From an uncultured Bacteroidales bacterium (GTDB lineage: Bacteria; Bacteroidota; Bacteroidia; Bacteroidales; Bacteroidaceae): a DNA stretch of 6,741 bases. Position 1 is the first letter of the stretch. Each line of letters begins with the position of its first letter. The position numbers and the translations under genes are program-made. Of this stretch, positions 1 through 6,333 are shown piece by piece. Where the stretch lies: positions 1 through 6,741 of the forward strand of contig CADCOX010000078.1 of assembly GCA_902803195.1 (NCBI GenBank). Direction: 5' to 3'. The notes under the pieces are model-generated. The model ran no database searches. It had not been told where the DNA came from and saw nothing but the letters and a program-made list of their open reading frames with translations.

Positions 1-1
1 C

Positions 2-2005
2 ACCATCAGTGCCGACAGCGTGCCCTCGCTGGAGAAGGGAGCCTTCCGCGACCTGCCCTCCGACTTCCGAATCTATGTGCCCAAGACCCACACCAAACGT
101 TATCGCGAAGCTTGGCCCGAGTACGCCGACCACATCGTGGGCAGCGAGATCAACATCGACGACGTCATCGAGGTGACGCTCACTAGCCCCAACACACTGG
201 GGGCTGCACTCGGCCTCACCGTACATGGCAATAATGATGGCGCCTCCAATGCCGAAAGAGGCCGAGAGGAAAGCGCAAATAACTTCAGAGTCGTGGGTGT
301 CGAGGGCGACTACAATCATATCACCAAACTGAAGGTCAACGGTCCTATCTCCGGACAGGATCTCGCCGTCATGCGTTATCTGGCTGGCTACTGCCCGTGG
401 ACCGACAAGCCCAACCTGGCAGGAGCGTTGGAGTACATCGACCTTTACGACGCCCGACTGGAGCCGAGCAACTGGCGCTTCGCTCAGGACAAGTTGACGA
501 CCCGCATAGACCAAGTGGACGTGAAGGACGTGCTCCCCGCCTACGCCTTCCTGCAGTGTTATCAGCTCAAGACGCTCATCCTTCCGAAGACGCTGAAGGA
601 GATCCGCTCGCGTGCGATGATGCAGTGCGAGAAACTCGAGACCGTGGTCATCGGCGACAGCATCGAGACCCTCAACTGGAGCGCTTTCGACGATGATGTG
701 TCGCTCACCCGCATGTATCTGCTGGCGAACAAAAAGCCTGAATTGGACGCTGACAACTTCGTGTGGCGCAACCTGTGCAACAACTACAATCCGACGTTCG
801 ATGCCTTCTATGTGCGCCCGTCGCTCTATAACGATTATATTAAAGATAACGCCTACGTTGGCAACAGTTGGCAGCGCACCAACAATATCTCGAAGGGCGT
901 ATTTGAGGACGACGCCTCGTTCGTAAGTTTTGCCGCCCATGCCGCCGCCACCGAGGACGACCTGGCCGACGTGACCAGCGTGAAGGGATGGTTCAAGGAT
1001 CATGCCGATATCACCGACCTGACGCCGCTGCGTTACACACTCGTTGACACCCTCTTCACCGCCGACATGCAGCCCCTCACACAGTTGGAGCGCATAGCCA
1101 TGCCGGTAACACTGACCTCAGTGGGCGACGAGGCCTTCAGCAAGGCGACGAAACTACGTTTTGTCGACTTCCAGCTGTGCGATACGCTCGACCTGATGAA
1201 TAGCCTGAAGGATGGTGGACTGCAGCGTATCGGACTCACAGAGCGCACACTCTGCTATATGCCCGCCCAGTATGGTGAGACCGACGAGACGAACGTGGCG
1301 GTAATGAACGGCAGCGTTTTCCGTACCAAGACCTTCCGCCTCTACGACGATGCCGACTACTGCGTGCCCATGGCCATCACAGCAGAGAACGTAGAGAATA
1401 CGCGCACACTGGAACGGAGCGACGTGCCCTATACCGTCTGTCTGCCCTACAGCCTCGACGTTCCCGACGAAGCGAAGGTGTACCGACTCTCAGGCCGCAG
1501 CGACAATGAACTGGTTTTTGCCCAGGATACGGGAAAAATGCTGGCGATGCAACCTTACCTGGTATTGGCCGAGTATGAATACGCCGCGCTGGACGTCAAG
1601 AGTGAAGTGGTGCTGCCTGCAAGCGGTGGCTCAACCTATGGTGGACAGCAGCTGTCGCCAGGTTTCGTGATGCGTGGTACATTGGATGCCATCGACAACG
1701 CAGAGGCAGCCGAGTTGGGTGCCTACGTGCTGAACGACGACGCGAAGTGGCATCCCGTACTCACGGACACCGAAACCCATAGCGCCGTCACGATTCCTCC
1801 CTTCCGCTGCTACCTGCTGCAGAGCCGTCAGGGCGGCACTCGCGCGGCCATTGGCATGGCGCTGGAGGGCGTCGACGGCATTGAGCAGCTGCGAACCATC
1901 GACAGCGACGGCAGCGAGCGCGTCTACGACCTCTCTGGTCGCCGCGTGAATGCGAATACCAGGGGCATCATCATCAAGAACGGACGTAAAATCCTTAACA
2001 AATAA
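2..2005 (+). CDS. BspA-like leucine-rich-repeat surface protein, C-terminal part (5' end outside window)
   Basis: The frame is open to the left edge and reads TISADSVPSLEKGAF before the first possible start (GTG at 20), so that GTG is internal and the gene starts upstream. Residues are counted from it. Residues 1-30 end a BspA-type LRR block (AFRDLP...IYVP). Residues 50-125 match the module often seen in Bacteroidales BspA proteins (SPNTLG at 56, TKLKVNGPISGQDLAVMRYL from 102). More LRR_5-like repeats follow (LQCYQLKTLILPKTLKEI at 178; QLERIAMPVTLTSVGDEAFS near 354). A Prevotella-type C-terminal region begins near CLPY (474) and ends in YDLSGRRV (636) and GIIIKNGRKILNK, resembling a type IX secretion sorting tail. 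The family is known for secreted or surface-exposed adhesin-like proteins; ligand unknown. It is probably co-transcribed with the lipoprotein gene six bases downstream. An Asn/Glu/Arg-rich insert (about residues 70-95) interrupts the second module. Confidence 0.9.
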   Translation, partial: TISADSVPSLEKGAFRDLPSDFRIYVPKTHTKRYREAWPEYADHIVGSEINIDDVIEVTLTSPNTLGAALGLTVHGNNDGASNAERGREESANNFRVVGVEGDYNHITKLKVNGPISGQDLAVMRYLAGYCPWTDKPNLAGALEYIDLYDARLEPSNWRFAQDKLTTRIDQVDVKDVLPAYAFLQCYQLKTLILPKTLKEIRSRAMMQCEKLETVVIGDSIETLNWSAFDDDVSLTRMYLLANKKPELDADNFVWRNLCNNYNPTFDAFYVRPSLYNDYIKDNAYVGNSWQRTNNISKGVFEDDASFVSFAAHAAATEDDLADVTSVKGWFKDHADITDLTPLRYTLVDTLFTADMQPLTQLERIAMPVTLTSVGDEAFSKATKLRFVDFQLCDTLDLMNSLKDGGLQRIGLTERTLCYMPAQYGETDETNVAVMNGSVFRTKTFRLYDDADYCVPMAITAENVENTRTLERSDVPYTVCLPYSLDVPDEAKVYRLSGRSDNELVFAQDTGKMLAMQPYLVLAEYEYAALDVKSEVVLPASGGSTYGGQQLSPGFVMRGTLDAIDNAEAAELGAYVLNDDAKWHPVLTDTETHSAVTIPPFRCYLLQSRQGGTRAAIGMALEGVDGIEQLRTIDSDGSERVYDLSGRRVNANTRGIIIKNGRKILNK

Positions 2006-2011
2006 ACGACA

Positions 2012-2614
2012 ATGAGGAATCTGAAGATCATGAGTGTGCTGCTCGGGGGCTTGCTGGCCCTCGGCAGCCTTCCCTCTTGCAGCGACGACGAGCCTGAGGG
2101 ACTGAAAGCTACAAGCGCCAAGGCCGAGTATAAGGTGCAGTTGAGTCAGGACTTGCTCGATGCCGCAAGCGTCACCATCTATTACATCGACAGCAACGGA
2201 AAGCAGGCGCAGGAGACGGTGACCTCTGACTCTTGGACGAAGACCGTCAGTTTCGCCTCGCTGCCCGCAAGAGCCGGTTTCAGCGTACAGCCCGCCTTGA
2301 AGGGCGAACCCTCGCAGGAGAAGTACATCATCGAGGCCTCGGCCCAGATGATTGTCACCGTCCTCGACCAGCACGGCGCCACGCTTGGCGAGCCGTATGT
2401 GGGCAACAAGAAGGAGGTGAAGGGGCAACTCGGCCCCGACTACCTGGGTCAGTACCTGACGCGCATCAGCACCCGCGTGCTTGAGGCTAAGGCCATCAGC
2501 GCTGACGGCATCATCTCCGACACAACGATTGATTGGGGTGGCAATGCCGGCGATGAAGACCCGAACATCAACACCGGCATCAGCAGCGACGGCGCCAGCG
2601 GCACGACACGCTGA
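2012..2614 (+). CDS. Small lipoprotein of unknown function (200 aa)
   Basis: The N-terminus is a lipoprotein signal peptide: basic MRNLK, a Leu/Gly-rich core, then LPSC with the modified cysteine at residue 23. The residues after it, SDDEPEG, resemble the acidic export signal that sends Bacteroidetes lipoproteins to the outer face of the outer membrane, so surface exposure is likely (inference). The middle, about residues 30-140, has alternating hydrophobic segments (VTIYYIDSNGK, TVSFASLPARAGF, MIVTVLDQHGATL) suggesting a beta-sandwich domain. The last 30 residues are Gly/Asp/Ser/Thr-rich and probably disordered. I recognise no enzymatic motif and assign no function. The start at 2012 is preferred over the ATG at 2030 because it keeps the positive charges ahead of the hydrophobic core. 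The gap to the LRR gene is six bases, so the two are probably one operon and the products may act together. There is no clear Shine-Dalgarno site. Confidence 0.88.
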   Translation: MRNLKIMSVLLGGLLALGSLPSCSDDEPEGLKATSAKAEYKVQLSQDLLDAASVTIYYIDSNGKQAQETVTSDSWTKTVSFASLPARAGFSVQPALKGEPSQEKYIIEASAQMIVTVLDQHGATLGEPYVGNKKEVKGQLGPDYLGQYLTRISTRVLEAKAISADGIISDTTIDWGGNAGDEDPNINTGISSDGASGTTR

Positions 2615-2616
2615 GG

Positions 2617-2637
2617 CATTTACCATTTGGCATTTAA
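2617..2637 (+). repeat. CATTT 7-base tandem repeat, three units
   Basis: Three consecutive 7-base units (CATTTAC, CATTTGG, CATTTAA) begin three bases after the stop of the small lipoprotein gene. Degenerate CATTTAC/ATTTACG arrays of this sort are, from general knowledge, scattered between genes in Bacteroidetes. A related array occurs at 3901-3930. Function unknown. With only three imperfect units, it could be chance in AT-rich DNA. Confidence 0.45.
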
Positions 2638-2660
2638 GAAATTCATTAAAATTAAATGAC

Positions 2661-2760
2661 AGATTATTTAGTACACAGAGTCACTGAGACACAGAGGTTT
2701 AATCATATCTCTGTGACTCTGTGACTCAGTGTCTACAATATAAACTAAATGTGATAATCT
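2661..2760. repeat. ~100-base nested inverted repeat with 8-base-unit hairpin arms
   Basis: The core hairpin pairs 2673-2696 with 2709-2732: 21 of 24 positions match around a 12-base loop (2697-2708), and the three mismatches are A/A, T/T and A/A. Each arm is three 8-base units: ACACAGAG, TCACTGAG, ACACAGAG on the left and CTCTGTGA, CTCTGTGA, CTCAGTGT on the right. Outside it, TTTAGT (2667-2672) pairs with ACTAAA (2744-2749), and AGATTAT (2661-2667) with ATAATCT (2754-2760); the two outer pairs share one base. No T-tract follows on either strand, so it is not a standard intrinsic terminator. It separates two apparent operons and could be a MITE- or REP-like interspersed element, a transcript-end structure, or a 5' leader structure for the downstream pair. 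No convincing target-site duplication is visible. The remaining 38 bases to the next gene are AT-rich, with no clear Bacteroidetes promoter match. Confidence 0.8.
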
Positions 2761-2798
2761 ACTTAGTATATATATCCTTATCAAAATAATAAGTAGAG

Positions 2799-3902
2799 AT
2801 GCGGAAGTTTCTTGTCATAGCGGCAGTAGTGTTAGCCGCGGGTTGCACGAAAGAGGGCGACACGATCTACTTGCCCGATCCGAACGAAGAGGCGGCGAGC
2901 GCTACGCCGCTGGTGACAGTCATCTATGATGTCAATGCACTGGGCGACCATTCGTACAACGACCTGATCTACGAGGGCGTGGAACGCGCCGCCCAGGAGA
3001 TGGGGCTGCGCACTATGCAATTGTCGCCTCAGACCCATGAAGAGGGTTTGCAATATCTGGAGCTGATGTTCCGGCAGATGGAGACTGCCAAAGACACGGT
3101 ACGCCGGCTGTTTATCGTGACCTCTCCCAGCTATGACGATTTCATTCGCAAGAACAACAAACGACTGGAGGCAAACCCATACGCAGACCTGCTCTACCTG
3201 GAGACACGCAAACCGCTGGATGGGAAAGGTTCAACGCTTTTTCTCACCTACTACGGCGCGATGTATGAAGGTGGCAGGATTGTGGCGGCCTTGGAGCAGG
3301 TCAGCGTAATGCTCTTGGGTGCCAACCGAAAGACGCCGTCCGTCACGGAAGCCCTACAGGGATACAGCGACGGCTTTGAGGCAGGCCTGAAACTGCTGAC
3401 GGAACAGCAAGCCAGGCAAAACCATCTGGCGTTGTCTTACCTTGACGAAAGGGGCGAGAGCGGTTTCAGCATTGCCGACTCTACGGCCCTGCGACTGCTG
3501 TGGAAGTGGAACAACGATGGCATCACCGAATTGGTACCCGTTTGTGGCGGAGCGTCGAATACGTTCGCACGCTTGAATTACTACACGCGCTTGTCGGTGA
3601 ACTTTATAGGCATCGATGCCTATTTAGACAGCTATTTCTCCTTATACTCGATTGTGAAGCATATCGACCGTGCCTTGGCTCGATGTATCAGGCAGTGGTT
3701 CTCTGACGGGGCAATGCCTAAGCACCAGACGATTGGACTCAAAGAAGGGTATACGGAAGTCATCTTGAACCCAAACTTTCCACCACTCATCATCTGGATG
3801 CCATCGGGATACGAGGGAACGACAGTTCCATGCTTGACAGAAGAGATGAAACAGGAGATGCACGAAGAAGCCGTGAGAAAGGAGGAAGAACATGAAAGGT
3901 AA
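2799..3902 (+). CDS. BMP family (PnrA-like) substrate-binding lipoprotein
   Basis: This is a 367-residue lipoprotein with signal MRKFLVIAAVVLAAGC (modified Cys16). The mature part fits the BMP/PnrA/Med family of class I periplasmic binding proteins, known for nucleoside-binding ABC transport lipoproteins. Matching features are GDHSYNDLIYEGVERAAQEM (49-68, like the family GDxxFNxxxxxG), YYGAMYEGGRIVAAL (151-165), VTEALQGYSDGFEAG, CGGASNTF (249-256), FIGIDAYLDS (269-278) and IVKHIDRAL. Length is near the family norm, with an extra Lys/Glu-rich tail after about residue 345. The ligand cannot be read from sequence, and several classic ligand contacts look changed, so nucleoside binding is not assured. 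No permease or ATPase gene lies in the window, so it may be a receptor rather than part of a transporter. ATG 2799 is the only reasonable start, since an in-frame TAA lies at 2790-2792. The last 11 bases overlap the next gene, implying translational coupling. Confidence 0.85.
   Translation: MRKFLVIAAVVLAAGCTKEGDTIYLPDPNEEAASATPLVTVIYDVNALGDHSYNDLIYEGVERAAQEMGLRTMQLSPQTHEEGLQYLELMFRQMETAKDTVRRLFIVTSPSYDDFIRKNNKRLEANPYADLLYLETRKPLDGKGSTLFLTYYGAMYEGGRIVAALEQVSVMLLGANRKTPSVTEALQGYSDGFEAGLKLLTEQQARQNHLALSYLDERGESGFSIADSTALRLLWKWNNDGITELVPVCGGASNTFARLNYYTRLSVNFIGIDAYLDSYFSLYSIVKHIDRALARCIRQWFSDGAMPKHQTIGLKEGYTEVILNPNFPPLIIWMPSGYEGTTVPCLTEEMKQEMHEEAVRKEEEHER
3878..3885 (+). promoter_or_regulatory. 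Shine-Dalgarno-like AAAGGAGG ahead of the binding-protein/peptidase gene
   Basis: AAAGGAGG lies six bases before ATG 3892, inside the Lys/Glu-rich end of the upstream gene. Bacteroidetes rarely depend on such sites, so it may partly reflect AAG/GAG/GAA codons. Even so, it supports the 3892 start and coupled translation of the overlapping pair. Confidence 0.5.
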
Positions 3903-6297
3903 TTTACGATTTACGGATTTACGATTTGCTATCTGTTTGTCGTTGTTGTTACTGACAGGCTGTAAGCAGGAGGACGATACCATCGTCTATCAGCAGTCGC
4001 GGCGTTGGGTGGAGAAAACGGTGGCCGTGGTGGCACCGACAAGTGCCGATGCTGCCACGAAAGCACGGTTTGAACGTACGGCTCTATGGTTTCTCGACAA
4101 CCTTCATCAGGCACAGTTGCATGACACGCTGTGCATCAGCCTGAAGTTGGAGTGGCATGACGAACTGACGGAAGACCTCGCCCAGTTGGGTGAGACACTG
4201 GCTGGCAGAGACGATGTGATGGCTGTCATCGGTCCTTTCGGCAATGATGCCGTGGCTACGTTCGCCCCAGCCTGTCAGCAGACCCACAAACCGGTCATCG
4301 CACCGACGGCCACCAGCGAGGATGTCATCCGTCGTTTCGCCGTCGGTTCGGCAGGTGTAGCCAACAAAGAGCCGTTCCTGTGGTCGCTCACCGAAACCGA
4401 CATCACCTTCTGCGAGGTGCTGTTGAGCATGTATGCCTCGTATATCAAAAGCTTGGGGCATGACCTGGATACCAGCATGCCAGCTTCACTGTTCTCACCT
4501 GCCGACAGCTACGGGCGTACGTTCTTTGACTGGGGACCCTATCAGGCTCAAGAGATGGAAATTCCCTTCTCGCACAACGACCAATATACCGACAATGCCG
4601 ACCTGTGCCGCCGCATGAAGGACTATTTGGCTGAGCTGAGCGAATTGCCCACCTTCGGGAGTTTCAACATCGGCAGTTTCTGTGTCGTCGAGACCACACA
4701 ACAACTCTACGATATAGCCCGTTTGCGCATGGAGTGGTGGGATCTCGACCCCGACGAGCCGTTGGAAGGGGAGGGGAAAGATGAGATGCAACAGTTACTG
4801 GAGTTCTGGGGGCGCACCTATTTCGCTTTCAGTAACCTGACGCAAGAGGGCCTCGACGCACTTGGGAAAAAAAGAACTGATGTTTTGCAGTACTATCAGG
4901 GATTCTCGCCTTATGCCGACCCCACAACAGGATTCGAGAAAAGTTATGAGGTGAAGTTTGGGGCTAAGCCAACCTTCGCCGAATGTAAGTTCTACGATGC
5001 GTTGATGTTAGCCGCTTTCGCTGCCAGCTACGCTGAGCATATAGATAATCTAGATAATCTAGAAAATCTAGAGAATCTAGAGAATCTAGAGAATCAAGAA
5101 AAGCAAGGCCTCTCCTCAAACCGTCGTTTCAACGCTGCCGTCATCGCCATTACTACACCCCAGGCCCAGCAGATAAGCGGTCCTGCATGGAATCAGACAT
5201 CGATGGAACTTTATCTCTCCGCTCTGGAGCAAGGCCAGCTGATGGACTTTAGAGGTGCCTCGGGCGACATCCGTTTCGACAAAGAGACTTATACGTCTTC
5301 AGTCCATTCCACCTACGTCCACTGGCAGATTAAAGACGGCAAATTCATGCATCTGGATTACCTGAGCAGCGATGGCAGCCGACGAACGGGGGAGGCAATG
5401 GCAGCCTGGAACTGGTTCGTCGAAAACCCAGAGGCAGCTTTTTCCAAATTGGCTGAGGACAAAGACGTTAGCATCACATATACGCCTCTCTCAAGTCGAT
5501 ATGCCGTCCTGGTACAAGGCAGCCATGGATGGAACAACTACCGCCATCAGGCCGATGTACTCAACGTTTATCAGATGCTCAAGAAGAACGGATTCGACGA
5601 TGACCATATCATCTTGATTATTGACAAAGCACTTGCCTTCGACACCAAGAATCCCGAGCCTGGAATCATCCGAGCCGAAGATGGCGGTAAAGACTTGATG
5701 GGTGGCAGTAGCATCGACTACGACAATGCTGCCATCTTTCCTGATGACATCAGTAATATTCTGCTTGGTGTCAAGACGGACCAGACACCTGTCGTTCTTC
5801 CCAAGGATGCGGGGCAGAATGTGCTCCTCTTCTGGAGTGGGCACGGACATAATCGTGCCAGCAATGGTGCCGACGAGTTGGCATGGCGCTATGAAGATAA
5901 TGGTCAGGGCATGACTGCCGAACTTCTTCGTCAGACCATCAGCCAGATGCAGTCCGAAGGCATCTATCGTAAGATGCTCGTCATCACAGAACCGTGTTTT
6001 TCAGAGGCCGTCATCACCCCTTTGGTCGGTATCCCAGGCGTATTGGCTATTTCGAGTGCCGGCATCTACGAGCAGTCGTTTGCTGACAATTGGAGTTCTG
6101 AACTCGGCGTGTGGCGCTGCGACCGCTTCAGCCGTAATCTCGTTACACATCTAACTGCCTCGCCTACTACAACCTACCGCGACTTATACCTCTTCTGCTC
6201 CCAGCACACTCTGGGGTCGCATGTCCATATCGTGAACTCCGCTAACTTCGGCAATCTCTATACTACTGGTCCGCAGGAGTTCTTCCAAAATAAATAA
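3892..6297 (+). CDS. Lipoprotein fusing a Peripla_BP_6-type binding domain to a C13 (legumain/GPI8-like) cysteine peptidase
   Basis: An 801-residue protein with signal peptide MKGNLRFTDLRFAICLSLLLLTGC (modified Cys24), followed by KQEDD, an acidic surface-export-like signal. Residues ~42-510 look like a class I Leu/Ile/Val-binding-type domain: VAVVAP (44-49), DVMAVIGPFGNDAVATFAPA (108-127), PVIAPTATS (134-142), FSPADSYGRTFFDW, GFSPYADP, FYDALMLAAFAA, FRGASGDIRFD and a final IKDGKF strand. A helical linker leads to a C13 domain (~535-790): YAVLVQGSHGWNNYRHQADV (537-556) closely matches legumain, FWSGHGHN holds the probable catalytic His651, and YRKMLVITEPC the probable nucleophile Cys702. Later SS (721-722) and LGVWRCDRF (738-746) resemble GPI8. 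Legumain S1 residues Arg44 and Glu187 appear kept as Arg551 and Glu700, but Asp231 is replaced by Val740. C13 enzymes cleave after Asn/Asp or transpeptidate; substrate here is unknown. It overlaps the BMP-type gene by 11 bases. Two repeat-derived segments lie in frame. The domain fusion is the unusual feature. Confidence 0.92.
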   Translation: MKGNLRFTDLRFAICLSLLLLTGCKQEDDTIVYQQSRRWVEKTVAVVAPTSADAATKARFERTALWFLDNLHQAQLHDTLCISLKLEWHDELTEDLAQLGETLAGRDDVMAVIGPFGNDAVATFAPACQQTHKPVIAPTATSEDVIRRFAVGSAGVANKEPFLWSLTETDITFCEVLLSMYASYIKSLGHDLDTSMPASLFSPADSYGRTFFDWGPYQAQEMEIPFSHNDQYTDNADLCRRMKDYLAELSELPTFGSFNIGSFCVVETTQQLYDIARLRMEWWDLDPDEPLEGEGKDEMQQLLEFWGRTYFAFSNLTQEGLDALGKKRTDVLQYYQGFSPYADPTTGFEKSYEVKFGAKPTFAECKFYDALMLAAFAASYAEHIDNLDNLENLENLENLENQEKQGLSSNRRFNAAVIAITTPQAQQISGPAWNQTSMELYLSALEQGQLMDFRGASGDIRFDKETYTSSVHSTYVHWQIKDGKFMHLDYLSSDGSRRTGEAMAAWNWFVENPEAAFSKLAEDKDVSITYTPLSSRYAVLVQGSHGWNNYRHQADVLNVYQMLKKNGFDDDHIILIIDKALAFDTKNPEPGIIRAEDGGKDLMGGSSIDYDNAAIFPDDISNILLGVKTDQTPVVLPKDAGQNVLLFWSGHGHNRASNGADELAWRYEDNGQGMTAELLRQTISQMQSEGIYRKMLVITEPCFSEAVITPLVGIPGVLAISSAGIYEQSFADNWSSELGVWRCDRFSRNLVTHLTASPTTTYRDLYLFCSQHTLGSHVHIVNSANFGNLYTTGPQEFFQNK
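3901..3930 (+). repeat. ATTTACG-type repeat inside the signal-peptide coding region
   Basis: Two 15-base copies, AATTTACGATTTACG and GATTTACGATTTGCT, differ at the first and the last three positions. They are built from 7- or 8-base ATTTACG units. Read in frame they encode NLRFT and DLRFA, the n-region of the lipoprotein signal peptide. Arrays of this kind are normally seen between genes in Bacteroidetes, so this looks like a repeat absorbed into the start of a gene. Confidence 0.7.
5044..5097 (+). repeat. 9-base tandem repeat, six units, in frame (DNL/ENL repeat)
   Basis: Six 9-base units run GATAATCTA (twice), GAAAATCTA, GAGAATCTA (twice) and GAGAATCAA. They encode DNL DNL ENL ENL ENL ENQ at residues 385-402 of the fusion protein. 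The array sits between a predicted helix (FYDALMLAAFAASYAEH) and a strand (FNAAVIAI) of the binding domain, probably in a surface loop. A unit of nine keeps the frame whatever the copy number. The XbaI-like TCTAGA motif recurs through it. The AT-rich codon use differs sharply from the flanking gene, suggesting an inserted or expanded microsatellite. Confidence 0.9.
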
Positions 6298-6333
6298 GTA
6301 GGTGCAGTTCGATGTCCACTGAATAATCACCCT

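Noticed and set aside
20..22. GTG at 20 as the start of the LRR protein
   Set aside because: The frame stays open to the left edge with typical LRR sequence (TISADS) before it, and a protein starting here would lack a signal peptide.
1631..2626. Long open frame (331 codons) on the minus strand
   Set aside because: It lies wholly opposite the end of the LRR gene and the small lipoprotein gene, both well supported by recognisable features. Its product is Val/Ala/Arg-rich with no domain, signal or initiation context, as expected for an antisense shadow in GC-rich codons.
2622..2660. Possible Bacteroidetes promoter (TTTG at 2626-2629 with an AT-rich -7 region near 2648)
   Set aside because: The -33 TTTG is present, but no acceptable TAnnTTTG lies at the right spacing, and the TTTG belongs to the CATTT repeat. 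No better match is seen in 2761-2798 either.
2661..2760. CRISPR-like array
   Set aside because: The 8-base units are contiguous with no spacers and form an inverted, not direct, repeat structure.
3642..3983. Minus-strand open frame of 113 codons across the BMP/fusion gene junction
   Set aside because: It is antisense to two clear genes, and its recognisable segment (IANRKSVNRK) is just the reverse reading of the ATTTACG repeat.
5491..5850. Minus-strand open frame of 119 codons opposite the peptidase domain
   Set aside because: The plus strand here encodes the conserved C13 motifs; the antisense frame shows no family features.
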